Assembly: GCF_010725055.1 (NCBI RefSeq)
Contig: NZ_BJKB01000024.1
Location: forward strand, 1 to 49,619
Source: Gelidibacter japonicus
Lineage (GTDB): Bacteria; Bacteroidota; Bacteroidia; Flavobacteriales; Flavobacteriaceae
DNA: 49,619 nucleotides
Direction of reading: 5' to 3'
A program made the position numbers and the translations under genes. A model generated the notes under the pieces. It had not been told where the DNA came from. It did not search any database and saw nothing but the letters and a program-made list of their open reading frames with translations. Positions 9,922-18,290 of the stretch are shown in pieces (position 1 is the first letter of the stretch; each line of letters starts with the position of its first letter).

Positions 9922-10279
9922 GTTGTTCAGTCTTCTGTTAACGGCAGCCCACAGTGTTCAGAATGAGACTGAAGAAATCTGCGGTCATTTCTAAATGGTA
10001 ATTTGAATTTGTATTTTCAGAATCATTTTAGAAAAAGCATTTGTCCAATAATTTTCTTTAATTGCTAAAAGGCGGCTATGTTTCTAAATACTGAAGATTT
10101 CTATACCTCAGTTGTTCTTTGGGTTATAGTCGTTCAATAAAGGACAGTGCTTAAATAGGGTTCTGGTTCAATGCAAAGATGCGAAAAAAAGTATTCAATT
10201 TTCTGTATTGTGTCCTTACTTCTGCAAAAATGGAATCTATAAAAAAATCTGTAAGTTTTCTTACAGATTTTTTTCAGAT
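9922..10279. other. Spacer upstream of trmD
   Basis: No gene is seen. A CATCTTTG box on the minus strand (plus positions about 10175-10182) is one base off the -7 consensus and may belong to trmD, leaving a leader of about 250 nt. The right part holds the 10241-10274 terminator. Confidence 0.5.
10241..10274 (-). terminator. Terminator after the coiled-coil membrane protein gene
   Basis: A perfect 14-bp stem (AAAAAAATCTGTAA / TTACAGATTTTTTT) with a 6-base loop lies just after the stop at 10280. The symmetric A/T flanks would let it work on both strands. Confidence 0.88.
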
Positions 10280-10897
10280 TTATTTTATGGTTTTTTGTTT
10301 ATTGATTTCGTCCTGCAACTGTCGCCTTACTTTTTGTTCGCGTTCAAGGGCAGTACGTCTGTGTTCTTCAAATTCCTCTTCCGTTTCTAACAACGACTTT
10401 TTGGCCAATTTTGTCACAGAATTACTGTTTTTGAATTTATAAATGAATATCAATAATAATGCAAAGAGAGCGCCAATAATGCTCCACATCAATACATTAT
10501 AACTGCTTTTGCTCATTTGCCATCCAAATAATGCCATGTTATCCTTCTCTTCATTGGTAGCCTCAAGAGTTGATTGTGTTTCAGACAAATTGCTTTTTAA
10601 AGTTTTGATTTCGACAGCCTGACTGTCCACAACGGTCTGTGTATCCACTAAGTCTTTACGGATGGCTTTTAAAGAATCCATAGTATGGGCCTTTAATGCA
10701 TATAACCACGTCTTTTTGACCACTTTATAATCCTGGTAGTTATTTGATCTTTGAATTACATATTCAAATTGGTTGTCTACCGTACCTTCAGTGAGGGACA
10801 GTTTGTCGTCTTCGTCTTTAGCAGATTGTTGAGCATTTGAAACGATAAAAAACAGGCAGGAAATGACAGTAAGGCTTAGAGTTTTTAATGAATACAT
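10280..10897 (-). CDS. Coiled-coil membrane protein, function unknown
   Basis: Started at ATG 10897 the protein has 205 residues. It has an N-terminal signal-like segment (residues 4-20, ending SNAQQ) and a polar region with a coiled coil (about 75-115, KTLKSNLSETQSTLEATNEE). One membrane helix follows (about 128-150, VLMWSIIGALFALLLIFIY), then a charged C-terminal coiled coil (EEEFEEHRRTALEREQKVRR). Relatives next to trmD are sometimes named as a tRNA methyltransferase, but nothing here resembles that enzyme. The longer reading to 10984 adds a poor N-terminus and overlaps the GAPDH terminator. The role is unknown; anchoring or scaffolding is only a guess. Confidence 0.75.
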   Translation of the reverse strand: MYSLKTLSLTVISCLFFIVSNAQQSAKDEDDKLSLTEGTVDNQFEYVIQRSNNYQDYKVVKKTWLYALKAHTMDSLKAIRKDLVDTQTVVDSQAVEIKTLKSNLSETQSTLEATNEEKDNMALFGWQMSKSSYNVLMWSIIGALFALLLIFIYKFKNSNSVTKLAKKSLLETEEEFEEHRRTALEREQKVRRQLQDEINKQKTIK

Positions 10898-10972
10898 TGG
10901 TTTGATTTTACTGATGTGGTTAAATTTTGAACAAGATAAAAAAATATGTAGATGTATGCTAATATTTAAAAC

Positions 10973-11000
10973 AAATAGCCTCACGATAAGGAGGCTATTT
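10973..11000 (-). terminator. GAPDH terminator
   Basis: AAATAGCCTC (10973-10982) pairs with GAGGCTATTT (10991-11000) around an 8-base loop. A T-rich stretch follows on the minus strand, 38 bases beyond the GAPDH stop. Confidence 0.82.
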
Positions 11001-11037
11001 TAATATACGATTGAAATTTTATTTTAGATGTCTCGTT

Positions 11038-12486
11038 TTAATAATATGTAAAACGTCTCACTTTTGAAATGTATTTGGCCAATCTGATGACTTGATGGCT
11101 ATAGCCGTATTCATTATCATACCAGACATATAAAATGATATTTTTACCTCCATCTCTTACGATAGTCGCTTTGCTATCATAAATTGCCGGAGCAGAACAT
11201 CCAATAATATCACTGGATACAAGTTCATCACTCAATTCGAACTTTATCTGTTCTACAAGATTGCCTTCCAAAGCATATTTTTTCATAATGGTATTGATTC
11301 CATCGATAGACGTAGGCTTTTTAAGCTCTAAATTCAATATTGCCAAAGATCCGTTTGGTACAGGAACTCGGATGGCATTGGAAGTCAGTTTTCCCTCCAA
11401 TGATGGTAGAGCCTTGGAGACTGCACTGCCTGCACCTGTTTCTGTAATGACCATATTCAATGCTGCAGCACGGCCGCGACGGTATTTGTTATGGAAATTA
11501 TCAACTAAATTCTGATCATTTGTATAGGAATGGATGGTCTCCAAATGACCATGTTTTACACCCAATGTATCTTCAACAACTTTTAATACTGGTGTAATCG
11601 CATTTGTGGTACAGGAAGCTGCTGAAAAAATATCCACTTTATCCGGATCGTAATCCAATTGATTAACTCCGTGAACAATATTCGGAACACCTTTACCTGG
11701 TGCAGTCAATAACACCTTACTGACGCCTTTTGATTTTAGATGCCTTCCTAAAGCTTCTTGATCCCTATAAGCGCCTGTATTGTCGATTACCAACGCATCC
11801 CTAATGCCATATTTGGTATAGTCAATATCTTCTGGAGCATTTGCAGAAATGACGTTAACAGTCGTACCGTTGATGATTAATGCGCTATTTTTGAGGTCTG
11901 TCACTACAGTTCCGGAAAAATCGCCGTGTACAGAATCATTCCGAAGTAAGGAGGCTCTTTTTTCTAAAACGACTTGATCAATCTTTCCACGGGTAACAAT
12001 AGCTCTCAAACGCATTTGGCTGCCTTTACCTGTTTTAGCCATCAACTCTCTTGCCAATAACCGACCAATTCTTCCAAAACCATACAGAACCACATCTTTA
12101 GGTTTTATGGATTCAATTTTTCTTGCGCCTTTAAGCTTGTTAGCAACAAAAGCGGTGGCATTGGAGTATTTTTGATCTTCCAAATGAAATTCAAAGGTCA
12201 GTTTCCCAATATCCAATTTGGCTGGTGGAATATCTAAGGTTTTGATGGCCTGAGCAATTTCAACAGAATCGAAGATTGAGATTGGTTTCTGAACAAACTC
12301 GCCTGCGTATTCGTGTAAGTTCAAAATGTCACTGACATTTCTGTCAATCAATTCATTTCTGAAAAGTACAAGCTCAATGGATTTATCATACCATAAATCG
12401 CTGACTATTTTAATAAATTCAACTGTTGCTTTTCTTCTATCTGCCTGAAAAGCCAATTCGTTTTCATAAGTTCCGTTCAAACTCAT
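11038..12486 (-). CDS. gap: Glyceraldehyde-3-phosphate dehydrogenase, long form
   Basis: The enzyme interconverts glyceraldehyde 3-phosphate and 1,3-bisphosphoglycerate. The NAD(P)-binding glycine motif YGFGRIGR lies at residues 135-142, the catalytic Cys at 292 (SAASCTTNAITP) and the active-site His at 318 (LETIHSYTNDQ). The protein has 482 residues because about 130 residues precede the Rossmann domain; classic GAPDH has about 335. Such long forms occur in flavobacteria and some gammaproteobacteria, usually beside a standard glycolytic copy elsewhere, so this may be the gluconeogenic or NADP-using form (inference). It is monocistronic. Confidence 0.93.
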   Translation of the reverse strand: MSLNGTYENELAFQADRRKATVEFIKIVSDLWYDKSIELVLFRNELIDRNVSDILNLHEYAGEFVQKPISIFDSVEIAQAIKTLDIPPAKLDIGKLTFEFHLEDQKYSNATAFVANKLKGARKIESIKPKDVVLYGFGRIGRLLARELMAKTGKGSQMRLRAIVTRGKIDQVVLEKRASLLRNDSVHGDFSGTVVTDLKNSALIINGTTVNVISANAPEDIDYTKYGIRDALVIDNTGAYRDQEALGRHLKSKGVSKVLLTAPGKGVPNIVHGVNQLDYDPDKVDIFSAASCTTNAITPVLKVVEDTLGVKHGHLETIHSYTNDQNLVDNFHNKYRRGRAAALNMVITETGAGSAVSKALPSLEGKLTSNAIRVPVPNGSLAILNLELKKPTSIDGINTIMKKYALEGNLVEQIKFELSDELVSSDIIGCSAPAIYDSKATIVRDGGKNIILYVWYDNEYGYSHQVIRLAKYISKVRRFTYY

Positions 12487-12562
12487 TGTTTTAAAATTTT
12501 ATGTATCCTCCTGGAGCGAAGACACGTTGATGTTGTGTTTTTTTTTCCGATGTTTCGGACTG

Positions 12563-12570
12563 CAAAAGTA
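12563..12570 (-). promoter_or_regulatory. Candidate gap -7 element
   Basis: TACTTTTG on the minus strand matches the consensus, with TTA instead of TTG 20 bases upstream. The implied leader of about 70 nt contains a small CCG-AAACAT-CGG hairpin. Confidence 0.6.
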
Positions 12571-12611
12571 ATATATTTCAATCGTTTTCGTAATGTTTTG
12601 AAGAAATAAAA

Positions 12612-12643
12612 AACCCTATAGTAAAGTTGAGTACTATAGGGTT
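12612..12643 (-). terminator. htrA terminator
   Basis: A perfect 12-bp stem (AACCCTATAGTA / TACTATAGGGTT) with an 8-base loop is followed on the minus strand by TTTTTT. It lies 27 bases after the protease stop codon and just upstream of the gap promoter. Confidence 0.9.
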
Positions 12644-12669
12644 ATGGATGGAATGAAAATCGCTCAATT

Positions 12670-14088
12670 CTATTTAAAAATAAAGCTCTCTTTTTGTCCT
12701 GACTTATTGATAATCGATAATTTTTTTAACTTTTTATCAAAATCTTCGCCATGTTGTTGTTTTAATTTTATAATGTCCTCTACGTCATTAATTTTTTGAT
12801 CGTTGATTTCTGTAATGATATAGCCTCTATTGATGCCTAAATTTTTGTAAAGGGCATAATTCTCGTTTTTGACGACCACGACACCATTAGTGATATTTGC
12901 GCTTTTTTTGAGGTCGTCCGGGATGTTTCTCAATTGCATATTCAAAAAATCGACGGTTAAGATTTCAGTTTTAGACAGGGTGACCGGAATTATTTTTTCG
13001 GCTCCATTTCTTATTAATGTTAACGTAACGACATCATTTGGGCGTTTTGTACTCAAATAACCACTTAAGTCAGAGAATTTTGAAATGGTGATATTGTCAA
13101 TTTTCTTGATGATGTCTCCTTCTTTAACACCGGCTTTTTCCGCTCCTGAACGTGCTTCAACATCACTCACATAAAATCCTTGGGTTGTGTTAACCTCAAG
13201 CGTTTCAGCGGATTTACTATTTAGTTCGCCACCTCTAACCCCTAATACACCTTTTTGAACATTGCCAAATTCCATGATATCCTCAACCACTTTTCTGGCA
13301 ATATTACTCGGAACGGCAAAGGAATAGCCGATATATGAACCGGTTTGGGAAGTGATGGCCGTATTGATGCCAATAAGTTCACCTCGTGTATTGACAAGCG
13401 CTCCACCTGAATTACCTGGATTCACTGCGGCATCAGTTTGAATAAATGATTGCGAGTTTACCCCAGAGAGGTCTCTTGATTTTGCGCTAATGATTCCGGC
13501 GGTAACCGTAGAAGTTAAATTAAATGGATTGCCCACTGCCAAAACCCATTCACCAACCTTTGCTTGATCAGAGTCGCCAAAAGTGGCAAAAGACAGGTCT
13601 GTTTCAGCATCAATCTTTAACAGTGCGATATCCGTTTTTTCATCTGTGCCAATAAGTTCGGCGTCATATGTCCTATTGTCATTTAATGTAATGGAAAGTT
13701 TTTGTGCCCCATTAATCACATGATTGTTCGTGATTATATAACCATCTGGTGAAATAATGACGCCACTTCCGGTGCCTACTTGAGCACGCTCTGTGTTTCT
13801 GCCCATAAACAAGTCTTGTAATGTCATAGGCGCTCTGCTGATAGTCAAGTTTTTTACGTGGACTACGGAATGTACTGCATCATTTGCAGCTTCTGTGAAA
13901 TCTGGGACAATTAAGGTGCCATAAGAAGCTACAGCCTTATGGCTTGTAGGGAAATAAGATAGGGTTGAATCTGGACTATTGGTAGCGATTTGAATTTGGC
14001 TATCTTTTTCAATAAAAAACTTATAGGCAGAAAGCGTCATGATTCCGCCTAATGCAGATACTAAAATTAGGGTCAAAATCTTTTTCAT
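12670..14088 (-). CDS. htrA: HtrA/DegP-type periplasmic serine protease
   Basis: The 472-residue protein begins with a signal-anchor (residues 4-24). The trypsin-like domain carries the complete triad H123 (TNNHVI), D153 (TDIALL) and S227 (NPGNSGG). Two PDZ regions follow (about 285-370 and 390-470), the second more diverged. HtrA proteins degrade or refold damaged envelope proteins. The gene stands alone between a terminator and a divergent dapF promoter region, with a TTG/TACTTTTG promoter of its own, so stress control through a dedicated promoter is plausible. Confidence 0.95.
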   Translation of the reverse strand: MKKILTLILVSALGGIMTLSAYKFFIEKDSQIQIATNSPDSTLSYFPTSHKAVASYGTLIVPDFTEAANDAVHSVVHVKNLTISRAPMTLQDLFMGRNTERAQVGTGSGVIISPDGYIITNNHVINGAQKLSITLNDNRTYDAELIGTDEKTDIALLKIDAETDLSFATFGDSDQAKVGEWVLAVGNPFNLTSTVTAGIISAKSRDLSGVNSQSFIQTDAAVNPGNSGGALVNTRGELIGINTAITSQTGSYIGYSFAVPSNIARKVVEDIMEFGNVQKGVLGVRGGELNSKSAETLEVNTTQGFYVSDVEARSGAEKAGVKEGDIIKKIDNITISKFSDLSGYLSTKRPNDVVTLTLIRNGAEKIIPVTLSKTEILTVDFLNMQLRNIPDDLKKSANITNGVVVVKNENYALYKNLGINRGYIITEINDQKINDVEDIIKLKQQHGEDFDKKLKKLSIINKSGQKESFIFK

Positions 14089-14172
14089 TAGAAATATAGT
14101 TTATTAGTGAATTATAAAATTTAAATGTTAAAATGTCAGTGTATAACGATTAAAATTAGTTTTTTGTTATAT

Positions 14173-14205
14173 CAAAAGTATTTGTTTAACGGATTTTAAC
14201 GTCAA
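14173..14205 (-). promoter_or_regulatory. htrA promoter
   Basis: On the minus strand TTG (14203-14205) and TACTTTTG (14173-14180) are 22 bases apart. The leader would be about 80 nt and AT-rich. Confidence 0.68.
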
Positions 14206-14248
14206 CTTTAACGCTCGTTTAACACCTCTATAAACCGTCAATAATTCT

Positions 14249-14256
14249 TATATTTG
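14249..14256 (+). promoter_or_regulatory. dapF -7 element
   Basis: TATATTTG matches TAnnTTTG and ends 8 bases before the dapF ATG, so the transcript should have a leader of only about 5 nt. No clear TTG is seen at the -33 spacing. Confidence 0.6.
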
Positions 14257-14264
14257 CCAAATCT

Positions 14265-15038
14265 ATGAGACAGACATTCTTTAAATATCAGGGGACAGGC
14301 AATGACTTTATAATGATTGACAATCGTTATCTATCCTTTGACAAAAATGATACCAAACACATAAAATTTTTATGTGACCGACGTTTTGGCATTGGCGCTG
14401 ACGGACTTATCCTGCTAGAAAACCACGAATCTTTAGATTTTAAGATGGTGTATTTTAATTCTGATGGGAATGAAAGCTCAATGTGCGGTAATGGTGGGCG
14501 CTGCATTGTAGCCTTTGCAAATTTCCTCGGTATTATTGAGCACAGCACAAGTTTTGAAGCGGTAGATGGTTTGCATCACGCAGTGATAGAAAAGGAGATT
14601 GTAAAACTTCAAATGCAGGATGTCAGTCATTTGGAGAAATTTGAATCGCATGTGTTTTTAAATACGGGATCACCACATCATGTTCAAATGGAATCAGATT
14701 TGACAGAGCTTGACATAAAAAGAGTTGGTTCTAAAATTAGATACGGTGCTCCTTATAATGACGCTGGAAGTAATGTGAATTTTGTTTCCAGGATTTCAGA
14801 CGAGTCGTTTTCAGTAAGAACCTATGAGCGTGGTGTTGAAGATGAAACGTTGTCCTGTGGGACGGGAGTCACTGCAGTTGCTCTAGCAATGAATTATATT
14901 GGAGAAACCGAAAAAAACTTGATTACTTTAAATGTTCAAGGTGGAACCCTTCAGGTGTCTTTTGATAAAGACGGAGAGGGTTATAAAAACATTTGGTTAA
15001 TTGGTCCGGCGGTCCAGGTTTTTAAAGGTGAAATATGA
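14265..15038 (+). CDS. dapF: Diaminopimelate epimerase
   Basis: DapF converts LL- to meso-diaminopimelate, the last step before lysine and the cross-linking residue of peptidoglycan. The 257-residue protein has both catalytic cysteines in their motifs, C74 (SSMCGNGGR) and C198 (LSCGTGVTA), and the substrate-binding QGTGNDF near the start. The length is normal. The gene leads a tight cluster with an acetyltransferase, mltG and DUF2279, all envelope themed except the acetyltransferase. dapA of the same pathway is at 37146-38024. Confidence 0.97.
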   Translation: MRQTFFKYQGTGNDFIMIDNRYLSFDKNDTKHIKFLCDRRFGIGADGLILLENHESLDFKMVYFNSDGNESSMCGNGGRCIVAFANFLGIIEHSTSFEAVDGLHHAVIEKEIVKLQMQDVSHLEKFESHVFLNTGSPHHVQMESDLTELDIKRVGSKIRYGAPYNDAGSNVNFVSRISDESFSVRTYERGVEDETLSCGTGVTAVALAMNYIGETEKNLITLNVQGGTLQVSFDKDGEGYKNIWLIGPAVQVFKGEI

Positions 15039-15562
15039 AGGAAACATTAAAAGGAAAACACATCTATTTAAGAGCCTTGGAACCTGAAGATTTAAGTTTC
15101 TTAAGCGCTATCGAGAATGATGAAACCTTATGGGAATTGAGTCATACCCAAACACCATATTCCCAGTACATATTAAAACAATATTTGGCAAATTCGCATC
15201 TTGATATTTATGAGGCTAAACAGTTGCGATTAGTTATTTCCAACTATGCAGGCCAACCTTTGGGCATGATTGATTTGTTTGATTTCGATTTTAAAAACCG
15301 TCGCGCTGGTATCGGTATACTGATCCAGCACTTTGGAGATAGACAAAAAGGATATGGTAAAGAAGCCCTCCAGTTATTGATCGATTACAGTTTTAAACAT
15401 CTTGATCTGCATCAACTCTATTGCAACATTTTAGAAGATAATAAAGCGAGCATCAAGCTGTTTGTCAATCAAGGGTTTGAAATTGTAGGTCTTAAAAAAG
15501 ACTGGGTTTACAGCAACAAAACATATAAGAACGAATATTTATTACAACTCATCAATTCCTAA
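15035..15562 (+). CDS. GNAT-family N-acetyltransferase, RimJ/RimL-like
   Basis: The 175-residue protein has the GNAT fold: the N-terminal LRALEPEDLSFLSAIE block, the acetyl-CoA loop in GDRQKGYGKEAL (about 106-117) and the C-terminal NKASIKLFVNQGFE (about 141-154). It should transfer an acetyl group from acetyl-CoA to an amine, perhaps a ribosomal or other protein N-terminus, but the substrate is unknown. The start overlaps the dapF stop by four bases and its own stop overlaps the mltG start by one (TAATG), so translation is coupled. Confidence 0.88.
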   Translation: MKETLKGKHIYLRALEPEDLSFLSAIENDETLWELSHTQTPYSQYILKQYLANSHLDIYEAKQLRLVISNYAGQPLGMIDLFDFDFKNRRAGIGILIQHFGDRQKGYGKEALQLLIDYSFKHLDLHQLYCNILEDNKASIKLFVNQGFEIVGLKKDWVYSNKTYKNEYLLQLINS

Positions 15563-16605
15563 TGTATATAAAAAAAATTCTCATTGCCATTGTCCTCATC
15601 GGTTTAGTGGTAGCAGGTTTCATCGCCTACACGATTTATCAAACCATGTTTGTTTCTAACACGGCGTTCAATAATGAGGTAGCTCATATTTATATTCCAA
15701 CCAATGCCACGTATAAAGAAGTTAGGGAGGAACTGGAGCCTTTATTGAAAGATATAGATAAATTTGACGCTCTTGCTGAACGCAAAAAATACACGACAAA
15801 TATTAAGGCAGGTAAGTATGCCATAAAGAAAGGAATGAACAACAATGATATTATTAATTCCATTAGAAGCAATAATATTCCCGTGAAGCTATCATTTAAC
15901 AATCAAGAATCCTTGGAGCGATTGGCGGGTCGGGTTTCTACTCAGATTGAAGCGGATAGTTTGGAATTGTTTACGGTCATGTCTTCTCCTGAATTTTTAA
16001 AATCGAATGGCTTTTCATCCAAAACGGCATTGGGAATGTATATTCCCAATAGTTATCAGTTTTTTTGGAACACTTCTGCTGAACAGTTTAGAGAGCGCAT
16101 GCTAAAAGAGTATAATCGTTTTTGGAATGATGAACGATTGGCAAAAGCGAAGGCATTAAATTTAACCCCAGATGAAGTTATGACCATGGCATCCATTGTG
16201 CAGAAAGAGACCGCTAAAGTGGATGAACGGAAAAGAGTTGCAGGAGTATATATGAATCGATTAAAAATAGGGATGCCCTTACAGGCAGACCCAACCGTAA
16301 TCTATGCCATTAAGCTCACTTCTGGCGATTTTGACCAAGTTATCAAACGTGTTCTTTATAAAGATTTGGAAATAGATTCACCGTACAATACCTATAAATA
16401 TGCCGGACTGCCGCCAGGCTTGATTACAATGCCAGACATCAGTTCTATAGATGCGGTCCTTAATTATGAGAAGCATGATTATTTTTATTTTGTGGCAGAT
16501 GTCAAGAATTTTGGTTATCACAAGTTTGCTAAGACCTTGTCACAACATAATGTCAACCGACAAGAATATGTACGTTGGATTAATCAGCAAGGGGTAAACA
16601 GGTAA
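15562..16605 (+). CDS. mltG: Endolytic transglycosylase MltG
   Basis: MltG cuts nascent glycan strands inside the chain and sets their length. The 347-residue protein has one N-terminal membrane helix (residues 5-26), a LysM-like stretch (about 40-120) and the YceG/MltG catalytic domain with ASIVQKETAKVDERKRVAGV and NRLKIGMPLQADPTVIYA. The conserved catalytic glutamate should be E216 in the QKET motif; the first E of the E. coli EKET is Q here. It overlaps the preceding gene by one base and is 4 bases before the next. Confidence 0.95.
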   Translation: MYIKKILIAIVLIGLVVAGFIAYTIYQTMFVSNTAFNNEVAHIYIPTNATYKEVREELEPLLKDIDKFDALAERKKYTTNIKAGKYAIKKGMNNNDIINSIRSNNIPVKLSFNNQESLERLAGRVSTQIEADSLELFTVMSSPEFLKSNGFSSKTALGMYIPNSYQFFWNTSAEQFRERMLKEYNRFWNDERLAKAKALNLTPDEVMTMASIVQKETAKVDERKRVAGVYMNRLKIGMPLQADPTVIYAIKLTSGDFDQVIKRVLYKDLEIDSPYNTYKYAGLPPGLITMPDISSIDAVLNYEKHDYFYFVADVKNFGYHKFAKTLSQHNVNRQEYVRWINQQGVNR

Positions 16606-16609
16606 AATT

Positions 16610-17515
16610 ATGCCAGGATTAAAATTTATTTTAATTTTATTTCTCACTACTTCAGTTTATTCACAATCCAAACTTGACAAATTCCTAACGCCAAGTGACA
16701 CTCTCAATACCTCAAGAAGGACTGCTGTTTATATATCAGAAGCAACTATTGGCGGCTTAACTTTACTGGCGCTCGATCAGCTGTGGTACGCTGATTTTGA
16801 GCGATCCAATTTCCACACCATAAACGACAATAATGAATGGCTGCAGATGGATAAAATGGGCCATGTTTTTTCGTCATATCAATTGGGAAGGATGGGAGCA
16901 AACCTTTTAAATTGGAGTGGTGCCAGTAAAAAAGAACAATTGATGTACGGTTCTACATTAGGATTCACTTTTTTAACTGCCGTTGAAATTTTTGATGGTT
17001 TTAGTAAAGAATGGGGGTTTTCATGGGGAGATATACTGGCCAATGGTGTTGGCACAGGACTCTATATTGGCCAAGATCTACTTTGGAAGGAACAGCGGAT
17101 GACTTTAAAATTTTCTTTTCATCAGACGAAGTATGCTCAACTGAATCCTGAAAAGTTGGGCAACGGATTTTTAGAAGAAGTTTTAAAGGATTATAATGGA
17201 CAAACCTATTGGTTGAGTTTAAATATACAATCCTTCATAAATAACAATCATATTCCCAAATGGTTGAATATAGCCGTGGGCTACAGTGCCGATGGCATGA
17301 TATTTGCTCATAATGAGCCTGTTAACAACTTTGTTACTAACAAAAATAGAAAACGGCAGTTCTATTTGAGTTTAGACGTAGATTTGTCAAGGATAGAAAC
17401 AAAATCACATGTATTAAAGTCCGTTTTTGATGTTTTGAACGTAATTAAGGTGCCTTTTCCTGCTATGGAGTTTACCGATAAAAATGGCATTAAGCTCCAT
17501 GGTATCTACTTTTAG
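16610..17515 (+). CDS. DUF2279 family protein
   Basis: The 301-residue protein starts with a signal peptide (residues 3-18, ending VYSQ). The central part, MDKMGHVFSSYQLGRMGAN and SWGDILANGVGTGLYIGQDL, is characteristic of the DUF2279/YfiM family, which is envelope-located and of unknown function. The repeated short hydrophobic stretches suggest membrane association. It is the last gene of the dapF-mltG cluster, four bases after mltG, so an envelope role is likely but not shown. Confidence 0.82.
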   Translation: MPGLKFILILFLTTSVYSQSKLDKFLTPSDTLNTSRRTAVYISEATIGGLTLLALDQLWYADFERSNFHTINDNNEWLQMDKMGHVFSSYQLGRMGANLLNWSGASKKEQLMYGSTLGFTFLTAVEIFDGFSKEWGFSWGDILANGVGTGLYIGQDLLWKEQRMTLKFSFHQTKYAQLNPEKLGNGFLEEVLKDYNGQTYWLSLNIQSFINNNHIPKWLNIAVGYSADGMIFAHNEPVNNFVTNKNRKRQFYLSLDVDLSRIETKSHVLKSVFDVLNVIKVPFPAMEFTDKNGIKLHGIYF

Positions 17516-17534
17516 AGACCTTAAACGATTAATT

Positions 17535-17564
17535 TTGAGGGTTTAATAAAAAACCATACCTTTG
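17535..17564 (+). promoter_or_regulatory. Promoter of the lysozyme-like gene
   Basis: TTG (17535-17537) and TACCTTTG (17557-17564) are exactly 19 bases apart, a full consensus match. The leader is about 54 nt. Confidence 0.8.
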
Positions 17565-17621
17565 CACGCTGAAATTTAAGTCTGCTAAAAAATATAAAAG
17601 GCTTTACAAAGATTAGGAATT

Positions 17622-18290
17622 ATGTTAAAAAAGATCACTAATTATTTTGTTATCCCTTTTGCAATCTGTGTCATTTTAATCACGACACTTTTTCCAAAAA
17701 CGACTGTAGATATGACTAATTTTTCCACTGAAGGATTAGAGCTAAATTACACAGTTTCGGAGGATATCGCACTTTCTGCCACATTTGAACAACCATCCCA
17801 AAACACAAATTATAATAAGTTTTTTCCATATTTAGGTAAGTCCTATTTAGGATTTAAGGAAGCACTTGCGTTTAAAGAATCTCGTGGAAATTATTTTACG
17901 GTGAATGATTTGGGGTATTTAGGTAAATATCAATTTGGAGCCGAAACATTAAAGTTATTGGGTGTTTATAATCCTGAATACTTCTTGTACACGCCAGAAT
18001 TGCAAGAGAAAGCATTCTTAGCCAATTCAGAGCGTAACAAGTGGATTCTAAGGAAAGATATTGCACGTTTTGTGGGTACAGAAATTCATGGCACTACAAT
18101 TACTGAATCGGGTATACTTGCGGCTGCACATTTGGCAGGACCGGGAAGTGTAAAGAAATTCTTAAGAAGTCGCGGAGGATATAATCTTTCCGATGCTTAT
18201 GGGACGTCCATTTCGTATTATATGAAACGATTTTCCGGATACGATACATCGTTCATAAAACCCAATCAGAAGGCAAAGGCCAATTTATGA
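17622..18290 (+). CDS. Lysozyme-like/transglycosylase SLT-type protein
   Basis: The 222-residue protein has an N-terminal membrane segment or signal (residues 9-24). The catalytic-type domain contains ALAFKESRGNYFTVND, where the Glu in KESRGNY sits in the position of the active acid of SLT enzymes, followed by LGYLGKYQFGAETLKLLG and a GILAAAHLAGPGSV helix. Relatives are often labelled as peptidoglycan-binding proteins although no LysM repeat is visible here. It should bind or cleave glycan strands in the periplasm. It has its own promoter and its stop touches the stop of the convergent gene. Confidence 0.75.
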   Translation: MLKKITNYFVIPFAICVILITTLFPKTTVDMTNFSTEGLELNYTVSEDIALSATFEQPSQNTNYNKFFPYLGKSYLGFKEALAFKESRGNYFTVNDLGYLGKYQFGAETLKLLGVYNPEYFLYTPELQEKAFLANSERNKWILRKDIARFVGTEIHGTTITESGILAAAHLAGPGSVKKFLRSRGGYNLSDAYGTSISYYMKRFSGYDTSFIKPNQKAKANL

